From positions 62,001-126,000 of the forward strand of contig CASFJU010000001.1 in NCBI GenBank assembly GCA_949295115.1: a stretch of 64,000 bases of DNA, in the 5' to 3' direction. The position numbers were made by a program, and so were the translations under genes. A model generated the notes under the pieces. That model had not been told where the DNA came from and ran no database searches. It worked only from the letters and a program-made list of their open reading frames with translations. This document shows, one piece after another, positions 1 through 8,544 of this stretch. Positions within the stretch are counted from its first letter, which is position 1. The number at the start of each line of letters is the position of its first letter. This DNA is from an uncultured Phascolarctobacterium sp. (lineage in GTDB: Bacteria; Bacillota; Negativicutes; Acidaminococcales; Acidaminococcaceae).

Positions 1-396
1 GCGCTTTTGCCGGAACGCGGCGCAAAACAATGCTTTGCCGTAACACAGGGCAGCGTCTGGCAGATGGAGTTTAAACATTCCTACGAGCTTACGCTGTGGC
101 GTGATTATTTTACGGTTAACGGCGCGGACGATATGGTTTTAACGCATACAATTTACCAGTCGCAGGGATGCGGGTTTCCGTTTTCTGCGGGGGAGGGCAA
201 GTTTGAAGCACTGCCTGACGGGCATTTTAAATTAACCTTGAACCGGCCTTATAAAATTATAAATATGCGGCCCGCAGAGCAGGCAAGCCCCAAAATACTG
301 TACGAAGAAACTGTATATGATTTGTGCAAGCTGTTCGGGCACGGAACGCTTTTAACCATTAAGGCGGAACCGCGCTGGAAGTATTGGCTGGAATAA
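1..396 (+). CDS. DUF1850 domain-containing protein, 5' partial
   Basis: The reading frame is open to the left edge of the window, so the true start lies upstream and only about 131 C-terminal residues are visible. The text matches the DUF1850 family: a GSVWQMEFKHSYELT stretch, then an aromatic-rich region and a conserved proline-rich middle. Members are small and usually begin with one membrane segment, which would be in the missing part. No catalytic function is known. In TAXI-type TRAP transporter operons a DUF1850 gene often sits between the solute-binding protein and the fused permease; here the permease follows 29 bp downstream, which fits that arrangement and predicts a TAXI binding protein just outside the window. 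Confidence 0.8.
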   Translation, partial: ALLPERGAKQCFAVTQGSVWQMEFKHSYELTLWRDYFTVNGADDMVLTHTIYQSQGCGFPFSAGEGKFEALPDGHFKLTLNRPYKIINMRPAEQASPKILYEETVYDLCKLFGHGTLLTIKAEPRWKYWLE

Positions 397-425
397 TTTA
401 ATTTTTATTTTGCGAGGTGGAACGT

Positions 426-2363
426 ATGGACTTAAAACACGAAATTATGGAAGAAGTTGAAAAAGCCCAGCTGTCGGCAGAAGAAATACTCAGAAAGTAC
501 GATAAAGAATCCGACAAAAGGGAATTGACCGGTGTATGGAACACGATTATCAACGTGATTTGTATTGTGTTCTGTATTTTCCAGGTTTATACGGCGGCTT
601 TCGGCGTGCTTGACGCCCAGCTGCAAAGGGCAGTGCATCTGGCCTTTGGTTTTGCGCTTGTATTTTTGCTGTACCCGATGCGCGCTTCCTGGTCGCGTAA
701 TGAAATGAACATTATCGACGTTCTTTTTGCCATTGTTGGCGTCGGCACGGCGATGTATATTGTTGTGTTCTACCATGACCTGGTTCTGCGTGCGGGCATG
801 AACAGCGAAACGGACTTTATAATCGGCCTTATAGGCACGGCGCTGGTTATTGAAGGCGCACGCCGCGTTGTAGGCTGGCCGATGATTACGATTGCGATGC
901 TGTTCCTTGTGTATGCGCTGTTCGGCAACTATGTGCCCGGTATTCTGGCGCACCGCGGACTTGGCTTCCACGAAATCATCAACTACCTGTTCTACACCAC
1001 TGAAGGTATTTTCGGTACCCCGATGGGCGTATCTTCAACCTTCATTTACCTGTTCATTCTGTTCGGCGCTTATCTGGAAGCGACCGGACTTGGCAAATTC
1101 TTTATTGATATTTCCAATGCTATTGCCGGTTGGGCATCCGGCGGCCCGGCAAAAGTTGCCGTTATCTCCAGTGCGCTGGAAGGCACCGTATCCGGCAGCT
1201 CCGTTGCCAACACCGTAGGCAGCGGCTCCTTCACCATTCCGATGATGAAAAAATTAGGCTACGGCAAGGACTTTGCCGGTGCTGTTGAAGCTGCGGCTTC
1301 TACCGGCGGTCAGTTGATGCCTCCTGTAATGGGTGCGGCAGCATTCCTGATGGCTGAATTTGTTGGCGTTCCTTACATGGAAGTTGTTAAAGCCGGCGTT
1401 ATCCCGGCACTGTTGTACTTCACCGGCATCTGGCTGGGCGTACATTTTGAAGCTAAAAAGCTTGGCCTTAAAGGCATGAGCCGCGACGAAATGCCGAGCT
1501 ACAAATCTATTTTCCTCGAAAGAGGCCATCTGGTAATTCCGCTTATCGCGATTATCCACTTCCTCAGCAGCGGTTATACCCCGATGCGTGCGGCACTTGT
1601 TGGTATCGGCCTTGCGATTGTCAGCTCCTGCCTGCGTAAATCCACCCGCATTACTTTTAAGGATTTCGTTAACGGCATGATTAACGGTTCCAAAGGTATC
1701 CTCGGCGTATTGATTGCCTGCGCAACTGCAGGTATCATTATCGGCGTTGTTACCAAAACCGGCGTCGGCCTGAAAATGGCAACCGCATTGCTCGACATGG
1801 CAGGCGGCCACTTAATCCCGGCGATGGTATTTACCATGTTCACCTCGCTTATCCTCGGCATGGGCGTACCGACCACTGCTAACTACGTAATTACCTCCAC
1901 CATTGCTGCACCGGCACTGGTACAAATGGACGTGCCTGTTCTGGCAGCGCATATGTTCGTATTCTACTTCGGTATCGTAGCCGATATCACTCCTCCGGTT
2001 GCGCTGGCAGCTTATGCAGGCGCAGGTATTTCCGGCGGCGACCCGCTGCGCACCGGTATCAACGCTTCCAAACTGGCGATTGCAGCTTTCATCATCCCGT
2101 ACATCTTTGTACTGGCTCCTGAAATTCTGATGATTAACGCTACTCCGTTCGGCGTAGTATTCTCCTGCTGCACTGCTATTCTCGGCATGGTCGGCGTTGC
2201 TTCCGCAATGGCAGGCTTCTTTACCCGCCGTTTAAACGGCATTCAGCGCCTGCTGTTCTTCTTCGGCGGTCTCGGCCTTATCGACCCGGGCCTGACGACC
2301 GATATCGTCGGCGTTGTAATGATGGCTGTTGCTTATCTTTGGAGCCGTAAGAACCCCAAATAA
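426..2363 (+). CDS. TRAP transporter fused permease subunit (DctQ-DctM fusion, TAXI type)
   Basis: Inner-membrane permease of 645 residues that would import organic acids or amino acids using an ion gradient together with a periplasmic TAXI-family receptor. A charged cytoplasmic N-terminus of about 35 residues is followed by a four-helix DctQ-like part (about residues 40-170), then the long DctM-like part rich in glycine and hydrophobic helices, with GSGSFTIPMM and GMGVPTTANY typical of fused TRAP permeases. The ATG at 426 is chosen over the upstream GTG at 417 because GAGGTGG at 414-420 is the ribosome site and overlaps that GTG. The substrate cannot be read from the sequence. A hairpin terminator follows directly. 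Confidence 0.9.
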   Translation: MDLKHEIMEEVEKAQLSAEEILRKYDKESDKRELTGVWNTIINVICIVFCIFQVYTAAFGVLDAQLQRAVHLAFGFALVFLLYPMRASWSRNEMNIIDVLFAIVGVGTAMYIVVFYHDLVLRAGMNSETDFIIGLIGTALVIEGARRVVGWPMITIAMLFLVYALFGNYVPGILAHRGLGFHEIINYLFYTTEGIFGTPMGVSSTFIYLFILFGAYLEATGLGKFFIDISNAIAGWASGGPAKVAVISSALEGTVSGSSVANTVGSGSFTIPMMKKLGYGKDFAGAVEAAASTGGQLMPPVMGAAAFLMAEFVGVPYMEVVKAGVIPALLYFTGIWLGVHFEAKKLGLKGMSRDEMPSYKSIFLERGHLVIPLIAIIHFLSSGYTPMRAALVGIGLAIVSSCLRKSTRITFKDFVNGMINGSKGILGVLIACATAGIIIGVVTKTGVGLKMATALLDMAGGHLIPAMVFTMFTSLILGMGVPTTANYVITSTIAAPALVQMDVPVLAAHMFVFYFGIVADITPPVALAAYAGAGISGGDPLRTGINASKLAIAAFIIPYIFVLAPEILMINATPFGVVFSCCTAILGMVGVASAMAGFFTRRLNGIQRLLFFFGGLGLIDPGLTTDIVGVVMMAVAYLWSRKNPK

Positions 2364-2381
2364 TTAAATAGTGCTTAAAAT

Positions 2382-2412
2382 AAAGCCCGTCAGATTTTTT
2401 GGCGGGCTTTTG
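2382..2412 (+). terminator. Rho-independent terminator after TRAP permease
   Basis: Arms AAAGCCCGTC (2382-2391) and GGCGGGCTTT (2401-2410) pair with one G-U; a short T run continues. It ends the TRAP operon. Confidence 0.85.
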
Positions 2413-2442
2413 TAAAATATTTTACGCATTTATTAAAACCAC

Positions 2443-2471
2443 TTGAATATCACATATAAATGTGATATAGT
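2443..2471 (+). promoter_or_regulatory. Promoter of ppsA
   Basis: TTGAAT (2443-2448), 17-bp spacer, TATAGT (2466-2471), giving a leader of about 50 nt before the ppsA start. A second candidate, TTGAAG (2482-2487) with 17 bp to TATAAT (2505-2510), would start transcription inside the ribosome site and so is less likely to make useful message. Confidence 0.6.
2447..2468. promoter_or_regulatory. Palindromic operator candidate in the ppsA promoter
   Basis: Perfect 9-bp inverted repeat ATATCACAT / ATGTGATAT separated by ATAA, placed exactly between the -35 and -10 boxes. A second small palindrome, ATAGT-ATAC-ACTAT, follows at 2467-2480. The position suggests a repressor site; the regulator is unknown. 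Confidence 0.55.
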
Positions 2472-2528
2472 ATACACTATATTGAAGGTGTAAAACCTTT
2501 AGAGTATAATACAAAAGGAGTAACGGAC

Positions 2529-4910
2529 ATGAATAAGGAAAAAGAATTTCTTCTCTGGTTCGAGCAAATGGAAAGAGGCGACGTTGCCATTGTTGGCGGC
2601 AAATCCTCCTCGCTTGGTGAAATGACATCCAAAACTGATGTACCTGTACCGTATGGCTTTGCAACTACTGCCTATGCTTATAGATACTTTATTGAAAAAA
2701 GCGGCCTGAAAGAAAAAATGCAGGCTATCCTGGCAGACCTTACCGACGTTGAAAACAGCGCCCAGCTGCGCGACGTAAGCGCACGCCTGCGTGAAGCCAT
2801 TATGGCAGAAGAAATGCCGGAAGATTTAAGCGCATCCATTGCCGCAGCTTATGAAGAACTTGGCAAAAAAGTGGGCGAAGCAGAACCTTATGTTGCAGTA
2901 CGCAGCAGCGCTACCGCAGAAGACCTGCCGGACGCCAGCTTTGCAGGCCAGCAGGATACTTACCTGAACGTAAAAGGCGCTGAAAACATTATCGCCAAAG
3001 TTAAGGAATGCTATGCTTCCTGCTTTACCGACCGTGCCGTTTACTACCGTGAAAAACAGGGCTTTGACCATATCGAAGTAGCGCTCAGCGCTGTTATCCA
3101 GATGATGGTATTCAGTAAAGCCGCAGGCGTTATGTTTACCGTTAACGTTGCTACCGGCGACGACAGCAACATCCTCATCGAAGGCGCTTTCGGCCTTGGC
3201 GAATATGTTGTACAAGGCACCGTTACGCCGGATAACTACACGGTATCCAAAGCCGAAAATAAAATTATTGACCGCTGCGTAAACGAACAGGACGTTATGC
3301 TTGTCCGTAAAGAAGGCGGCGACTGCGAAGAACAGCCGGTGCCGGAAGATCTGCGCAACGTACAGACCCTTACCGACGAGCAGATTCTTGAACTTGCCGG
3401 TTACGCCAAAAAAATTGAAGCACACTACGGCTGCTACATGGATATGGAATGGGGCATCGACGCACGCAATAACAAAATCTGGATTTTGCAGGCTCGCCCG
3501 GAAACCGTATGGAGCCGCCGCAACAAAGATAAAAAACCTGCGCAGGCAGAAGTTAAAGCTGCCGCTACCGACCGCAAGGTTATCGTTAAAGGTTTGCCTG
3601 CCAGCCCGGGCCTTGTATCCGGTCGCACGCACGTTATTCTTGACCCGTCCCACATCGACGAGTTCAAGGAAGGCGAAATCCTTGTAACCGAAATGACCGC
3701 GCCTGACTGGGTACCGGCCATGAAGAAAGCAAAAGCCATCGTTACCGACAGCGGCGGCATGACCTGCCACGCTTCCATCGTAAGCCGCGAACTCGGCATT
3801 CCGTGTATCGTAGGTACCAAGAGCCGCGGTGAAGCTGCTACCACTACCGTTCCCAACGGCATCGACGTAACGGTTGACGCAACCCACGGCGTTGTATACG
3901 AAGGCATCCTTGAAGAAAAGAAACCGGAAGCACAGGCTCAGGCAGTTGCACCGGTTGCCGAATACTTCCCGCCGACCGGCACCAAGATTTACATGAACCT
4001 CGGCGACCCTGACCTTGCCGAAAAATATTCCGCACTTCCGTGCGACGGCATCGGCCTGATGCGTGAAGAATTCATCTGGACCACTTATATCCACGAACAT
4101 CCGCTGTATCTCATCAAAACCGGCCATCCGGAAAAAGTTGTTGACCAGCTTGCAGAAGGTATCTGCCAGGTATGCCAGGCAATGGCACCGCGCCCGGTAA
4201 CCCTGCGCTTCAGCGACTTTAAATCCAGCGAATACCGCGACCTTAAAGGTGGCGACGAATTCGAGCCGTATGAACCTTCCGCACTGCTCGGCTGGCGCGG
4301 CGCTTCCCGCTACTACGACCCGAAATATGTAGAAGCGTTCAAGCTGGAATGCCAGGCTGTACGCAAAGTACGCGAAGAATTTGGTTTGAAAAACCTTAAC
4401 GTAATGATTCCGTTCTGCCGCAACGTGGAAGAAGCTGAAAAAGTAACCGCCATTATGGCTGGTGAAGGCCTTGTACGCGGCAAAGACTTTAAAGTTTGGC
4501 TGATGGCTGAAATTCCGTCCAACATCATTCTGGCAGACCAGTTCAACAAATTTGTTGACGGCTATTCTATCGGCTCCAACGACCTGACAATGCTGATTCT
4601 GGGCTGCGATCGTGATAACGACACCGTATCCCATATTTATGACGAACGCAATCTGGCAGTACGCCGCGCAATCCGCCACCTTATCGAAGTTGCGCACAAA
4701 GACGGCAAAACCGTTTCCATCTGCGGCCAGGCACCGAGCGTATATCCGGAATTCTGCGAATTCCTCATCAAGAGTGGCATCGACAGCATGTCCGTTAACC
4801 CGGATACCGTTAAATTTACCAAAAAACTGGCAGCGCAGATTGAACAGCGCATTATGCTGGACGCACTTACCGGCAGAGGCCGCGCCGAAAGCGAAAACCT
4901 TGACTGGTAA
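2529..4910 (+). CDS. ppsA: Phosphoenolpyruvate synthase
   Basis: Converts pyruvate, ATP and water to PEP, AMP and phosphate, the entry to gluconeogenesis for an organism living on organic acids. The 793 residues show an N-terminal ATP-grasp domain (about 20-335; VRSSATAEDLPDASFAGQQ), the swivelling phosphohistidine domain with GGMTCHAS (catalytic His414), and a C-terminal PEP-binding barrel ending in IGSNDLTMLILGCDRDN and the CGQAPS loop. Length and domain order match PpsA rather than pyruvate phosphate dikinase. Ribosome site AAAGGAG lies 8 bp before the ATG. It is monocistronic: own promoter with an operator-like palindrome, and a terminator after. Codon use is strongly biased to C-ending codons, as expected of a highly expressed gene. 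Confidence 0.95.
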   Translation: MNKEKEFLLWFEQMERGDVAIVGGKSSSLGEMTSKTDVPVPYGFATTAYAYRYFIEKSGLKEKMQAILADLTDVENSAQLRDVSARLREAIMAEEMPEDLSASIAAAYEELGKKVGEAEPYVAVRSSATAEDLPDASFAGQQDTYLNVKGAENIIAKVKECYASCFTDRAVYYREKQGFDHIEVALSAVIQMMVFSKAAGVMFTVNVATGDDSNILIEGAFGLGEYVVQGTVTPDNYTVSKAENKIIDRCVNEQDVMLVRKEGGDCEEQPVPEDLRNVQTLTDEQILELAGYAKKIEAHYGCYMDMEWGIDARNNKIWILQARPETVWSRRNKDKKPAQAEVKAAATDRKVIVKGLPASPGLVSGRTHVILDPSHIDEFKEGEILVTEMTAPDWVPAMKKAKAIVTDSGGMTCHASIVSRELGIPCIVGTKSRGEAATTTVPNGIDVTVDATHGVVYEGILEEKKPEAQAQAVAPVAEYFPPTGTKIYMNLGDPDLAEKYSALPCDGIGLMREEFIWTTYIHEHPLYLIKTGHPEKVVDQLAEGICQVCQAMAPRPVTLRFSDFKSSEYRDLKGGDEFEPYEPSALLGWRGASRYYDPKYVEAFKLECQAVRKVREEFGLKNLNVMIPFCRNVEEAEKVTAIMAGEGLVRGKDFKVWLMAEIPSNIILADQFNKFVDGYSIGSNDLTMLILGCDRDNDTVSHIYDERNLAVRRAIRHLIEVAHKDGKTVSICGQAPSVYPEFCEFLIKSGIDSMSVNPDTVKFTKKLAAQIEQRIMLDALTGRGRAESENLDW

Positions 4911-4942
4911 GATATGGTAAAAGTGAATAGATTATAACCTGC

Positions 4943-4978
4943 AAAAAACCGGAACTGCTTTAAGCGGTTCCGGTTTTT
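4943..4978 (+). terminator. Terminator after ppsA
   Basis: AAAAACCGGAAC (4944-4955) pairs with GTTCCGGTTTTT (4967-4978), with extra pairing GCTT/AAGC inside; the 3' arm ends in the T tract. Confidence 0.9.
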
Positions 4979-5030
4979 GTAAATAATATAAAAATTTGCC
5001 GTAAACGTTAAAATAACCCCTTGTATACTT

Positions 5031-5057
5031 TTAGCGTGCGTTGACTTTGCACGCTAA
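5031..5057. promoter_or_regulatory. Perfect inverted repeat spanning the alaS -35 box
   Basis: TTAGCGTGC (5031-5039) and GCACGCTAA (5049-5057) are exact inverted copies flanking the nine bases that contain the TTGACT -35 box. A dimeric protein bound here would block RNA polymerase. Confidence 0.55.
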
Positions 5058-5069
5058 TTTTTATATAAT
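5041..5069 (+). promoter_or_regulatory. Promoter of alaS
   Basis: TTGACT (5041-5046), 17-bp spacer, TATAAT (5064-5069). The -35 box also contains a TTG that is in frame with alaS but is not its start. Confidence 0.8.
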
Positions 5070-5112
5070 TTTGTTATGCGTTGTACCTATTTTAAAGGAG
5101 CGATTGTTTAAG

Positions 5113-7737
5113 ATGAAGTATATGACTGGCAACGAAATCCGTGCAAAATTTTTAAAGTTTTTTGAAGACAGAGGTCATCTCATTCTGCCGAGCGCTTCGC
5201 TCATTCCGCAGGATGACCCGACCCTGCTCTTAATCGGCGCAGGCATGGCGCCTTTTAAACCGTTTTTTACCGGCAAGATGAAACCGCCTTCTCCGCGTAT
5301 CACCACCTGCCAAAAATGCGTGCGCACCGGCGATATTGAAAATGTAGGCCGCACTGCGCGCCACCATACTTATTTTGAAATGCTGGGCGATTTTTCCTTC
5401 GGCGATTATTTCAAAAAGGAAATCATCCCCTGGAGCTGGGAGTTTTTGACCAAAGAGCTGGAACTGCCTGCCGATAAACTTTGGGTAACCATTTACCCGG
5501 ACGACGACGAAGCTTATGAAATCTGGCGTAATGTTGTGGGCGTGCCCGATGAACACATTGTGCGCCTTGAAGAAAACTTCTGGGAAACCGGCAGCGGCCC
5601 GTGCGGACCGGACAGCGAAATCCACATCGATATGGGCGAAGAACGCGGCTGCGGCAAACCGGACTGCAAACCGGGCTGCGACTGCGACAGATTCCTTGAA
5701 ATCTGGAACCTGGTGTTTACCCAGTACGACCAGCATGACGACGGCACTTACACCCCGCTGGCCAATAAAAACATTGATACCGGCGCAGGTTTGGAACGTC
5801 TTGCTTCCGTTTTGCAGGGCAAACCTTCCAACTTTGAAACCGATTTGATTTTCCCGATTATCGAACATGCGGCAAAAGTTGCCGGTGTTGAATACGGCAA
5901 GGATAAAAAGACCGACGTATCCTTAAAGGTTATTGCGGACCATGTACGCAGCATTACCTTTATGATTGCCGACGGTGTTCTGCCTTCCAACGAAGGCCGC
6001 GGTTATGTACTGCGCCGCGTGCTGCGCCGTGCTATCCGCCATGCGCGTTTGATTGGCATTGAAGACAAGTTCCTGTGCGATGCGGTTGATGTTGTTATTG
6101 ATATGTTCAAAGAGCCGTATCCGTACCTTGTTGAAAAAACCAACTTCCTGCACAAGGTTGTCGATATGGAAGAAACCAGCTTCCTGCGCACCCTGCGTCA
6201 GGGAACTGACCTTTTGAACGAAGAAATTGCCAAATTAAAGGCAGAAAATAAAACCGTGCTGGACGGCGCAACCGCTTTCCGCTTAAGCGATACCTTCGGC
6301 TTCCCGCGTGAGCTGACTGCCGAAATCCTTGAAGAAGAAGGCATGACGCTGGACGAAAAAGGCTTTAACGAAGCACTGGAAGTACAGCGCAAAATGGCGC
6401 GCGATGCCCGCGACGATAAGACCGGACGCCCGGTTATTTACAATACCCGCAGCATTGACCTTGCTGCTTTGAAGGTTGACGAAGGAGCAGAGGGCGGCAA
6501 AATTGTTGCCATGTACCCGGCGCACGACGCACAGCCTGTTGACAGCATGGAGGACGGCAAAAAAGCAGCAGTTATCTGCGATGTTACCGCGTTCCACGCT
6601 GAAGGCGGCGGACAGCTTGGCGACACCGGCCGCATTATTGCACCGGCAGGCGTGCTGGAAGTTGAAACCACCAAAAAACTGCCGGACGGCGCTACCATTA
6701 TGATTGGCACCGTGCTGGAAGGCACCGTTGCCGTTGGCGACGAAGTTAAATTTGAAATTGAACGCGCGCGCAAAAACGACATTGCCCGCAACCATACTGC
6801 AACCCACCTGCTGCATGCAGCGCTGAAACTTGTTCTGGGCGACCATGTAAACCAGGCAGGCAGCTATGTCGGACCGGACCGCCTGCGTTTCGACTTCTCG
6901 CATTTCTCTCCGGTAACGGAAGAAGAACTGCGCAAGGTTGAAGAAATCGTTAACGAGCAGATTCTGGCTGCGAAAGACGTAACCATTGAAGAACTGCCGA
7001 TTGACGAAGCTAAAAAACGCGGCGCTGTTGCCCTGTTCGGCGAAAAATACGGCAGCATTGTACGTGTTGTAACCGTGCCGGGTTATTCCATGGAATTCTG
7101 CGGCGGCGTGCATGTTAGCAATACCGCGCAAATCGGCATGTTTAAAATTCTGTCCGAATCCAGCACTGGCGCAGGCGTACGCCGTATTGAGGCTGTAACC
7201 GGCCACGGCGCGCTGGCTTATGTGCGTGAGATGGAAGACATGGTTAAAACCGCAGCTGCAGGCCTTAAATGCCGCAGCAACGACCTTTGCGCACGTATCT
7301 GCGCATTGCAGTCCGATTACAAAGCTGCCGAGCAGAAAATCGGCGAGCTGGAAGGCCAGATTGCCAAAGCACAGGTCAGCGGCGCGGCAGACTGCGTTTG
7401 CGATATTAAAGGCGTACCCGCACTGGTACAGAAAGTCAGCGCAGGCGATGTTGAAGCATTGCGTAACCTGGGCGACCAGATGCGTGACAAAGTCGGCGGC
7501 GTAGTAGTGCTGGCTGACGTTGTCGGCGACAACAAAATCAACATTTTGGCTATGGCAACCAAAGACGCTGTTGCCAAAGGCATCCACGCCGGACAGATTG
7601 TTAAGGAAGTTGCCAAAATCTGCGGCGGCGGCGGTGGCGGACGCCAGGATATGGCTCAGGCCGGCGGCAAGGACGCAGCAAAACTTGACGAAGCTTTGCA
7701 GGCTGCGCTGAAGGTTATCGAAGCACAGATTAAATAA
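5113..7737 (+). CDS. alaS: Alanine--tRNA ligase
   Basis: Charges tRNA-Ala with alanine. The 874 residues match the usual length. They carry the class II catalytic domain (MTGNEIRAKFLKFFEDRGH at the start; GLERLASVLQG), the editing domain with HTATH (His561, His565) and CGGVH (Cys663, His667) that together bind zinc, a coiled-coil segment, and the C-Ala domain with the glycine-rich CGGGGGGRQDMAQAGG. The ATG at 5113 is chosen because AAAGGAG at 5094-5100 precedes it, while the farther in-frame TTG at 5041 is the promoter -35 box. No T-box leader is present; instead a perfect inverted repeat overlaps the promoter. Confidence 0.96.
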   Translation: MKYMTGNEIRAKFLKFFEDRGHLILPSASLIPQDDPTLLLIGAGMAPFKPFFTGKMKPPSPRITTCQKCVRTGDIENVGRTARHHTYFEMLGDFSFGDYFKKEIIPWSWEFLTKELELPADKLWVTIYPDDDEAYEIWRNVVGVPDEHIVRLEENFWETGSGPCGPDSEIHIDMGEERGCGKPDCKPGCDCDRFLEIWNLVFTQYDQHDDGTYTPLANKNIDTGAGLERLASVLQGKPSNFETDLIFPIIEHAAKVAGVEYGKDKKTDVSLKVIADHVRSITFMIADGVLPSNEGRGYVLRRVLRRAIRHARLIGIEDKFLCDAVDVVIDMFKEPYPYLVEKTNFLHKVVDMEETSFLRTLRQGTDLLNEEIAKLKAENKTVLDGATAFRLSDTFGFPRELTAEILEEEGMTLDEKGFNEALEVQRKMARDARDDKTGRPVIYNTRSIDLAALKVDEGAEGGKIVAMYPAHDAQPVDSMEDGKKAAVICDVTAFHAEGGGQLGDTGRIIAPAGVLEVETTKKLPDGATIMIGTVLEGTVAVGDEVKFEIERARKNDIARNHTATHLLHAALKLVLGDHVNQAGSYVGPDRLRFDFSHFSPVTEEELRKVEEIVNEQILAAKDVTIEELPIDEAKKRGAVALFGEKYGSIVRVVTVPGYSMEFCGGVHVSNTAQIGMFKILSESSTGAGVRRIEAVTGHGALAYVREMEDMVKTAAAGLKCRSNDLCARICALQSDYKAAEQKIGELEGQIAKAQVSGAADCVCDIKGVPALVQKVSAGDVEALRNLGDQMRDKVGGVVVLADVVGDNKINILAMATKDAVAKGIHAGQIVKEVAKICGGGGGGRQDMAQAGGKDAAKLDEALQAALKVIEAQIK

Positions 7738-7750
7738 TTCACAAAATAGT

Positions 7751-7784
7751 AACGGCTGGGTGGCAAAGCCCGGCCGTTTCTTTC
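7751..7784 (+). terminator. Terminator after alaS
   Basis: AACGGCTGGG (7751-7760) and CCCGGCCGTT (7769-7778) form a stem with one G-U pair, followed by TTCTTTCT. Confidence 0.75.
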
Positions 7785-7843
7785 TATTATTTTACGTTAA
7801 GGTGTGTTAAAATAAGATAAAAGATGTTTGAGGAGGAAAGATT

Positions 7844-8104
7844 ATGGGAATCTCAAGCGAAACCATGATGTTTAAACGTAGTGAAGATAAAAAGAATGCG
7901 GCGCAGACTATCCGCGAGGTATACGCTGCGCTGGAAGAAAAGGGCTACAACCCGGTTGACCAGCTGGTTGGCTATCTGTTAAGCGGCGACCCGACTTATA
8001 TTACCAGCCACAAGGATTCGCGCACCAAGCTGCGCCGTTTTGAACGTTATGAACTTTTGGAAGAACTGGTAAAAAGCTATCTTGCCTCGGCGGCGAAAAA
8101 ATAA
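7844..8104 (+). CDS. ireB: IreB family regulatory phosphoprotein (UPF0297)
   Basis: An 86-residue cytoplasmic protein of the IreB/YrzL family, recognised by [12 protein letters not shown] at the N-terminus and [20 protein letters not shown] in the middle, followed by a basic RTKLRRFER helix. In Enterococcus IreB is phosphorylated by the PASTA kinase IreK and affects cephalosporin resistance; a PASTA kinase is encoded at 61548 in this window. Ribosome site GAGGAGG precedes the ATG. It heads the conserved ireB-ruvX pair; the gap to ruvX is 9 bp. A weak promoter, TTTACG (7791-7796) with 16 bp to TAAGAT (7813-7818), may drive it. Confidence 0.92.
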   Translation: MGISSETMMFKRSEDKKNAAQTIREVYAALEEKGYNPVDQLVGYLLSGDPTYITSHKDSRTKLRRFERYELLEELVKSYLASAAKK

Positions 8105-8113
8105 GGTGGACGC

Positions 8114-8527
8114 ATGAGGACAATGGCACTTGACGTTGGCACACGCACGATTGGCGTGGCGACGAGCGATTTGCTGGGCATGATTGCCGGCGGTGTGGAA
8201 ACAATCCACCGTACCAGCGAAGAAAAAGATTTTGCCCGTATCGGCGAGCTTATTAAGGAACACGAGGTAGACACCATCGTAGTGGGCTACCCCAAAAACA
8301 TGAACGGCACTATCGGCGAGCGCGCGCAGATTAGCGAAGCTTTTGCCAATGAGCTGCGCCACCGTTTTGAAGGCATTAAGGTAGTGTTGTGGGACGAGCG
8401 CCTTTCGACCGTTGCGGCGCAGAATGTATTGATTGACGCCGATATGAGCCGCAAAAAACGCAAAAAAATTATTGATATGATGGCGGCTGTGGTAATTTTG
8501 CAGAACTATCTGGACAGCCGCCGTTAA
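8114..8527 (+). CDS. ruvX: Putative pre-16S rRNA nuclease / Holliday junction resolvase YqgF
   Basis: RNase H-fold nuclease of 137 residues, full length for the family. [13 protein letters not shown] at the start carries the first acidic metal ligand (Asp7); [10 protein letters not shown] and LWDERLST carry the other conserved positions. In E. coli the family member trims the 5' end of 16S rRNA; a role on Holliday junctions was proposed earlier from structure. Follows ireB closely, and the AsmA-like gene starts 17 bp after, so the three are probably co-transcribed. Confidence 0.92.
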   Translation: MRTMALDVGTRTIGVATSDLLGMIAGGVETIHRTSEEKDFARIGELIKEHEVDTIVVGYPKNMNGTIGERAQISEAFANELRHRFEGIKVVLWDERLSTVAAQNVLIDADMSRKKRKKIIDMMAAVVILQNYLDSRR

Positions 8528-8544
8528 GACGGCAGCGGGGTGAT

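Noticed and set aside
2826-4697. A 623-codon open frame on the minus strand opposite ppsA
   Set aside because: It lies antisense to an unmistakable enzyme, has low-complexity F/A/N/V-rich text with no domain, and results from the strong codon bias of ppsA. The same applies to the 434-codon minus frame at 6283-7587 opposite alaS.
5041-5112. N-terminal extension of AlaS from TTG 5041
   Set aside because: That TTG is the -35 box of the alaS promoter; transcription starts downstream of it, and the ribosome site is at 5094-5100.
4979-5112. T-box leader for alaS
   Set aside because: No specifier loop or conserved T-box sequence is present, and the leader is only about 37 nt long.
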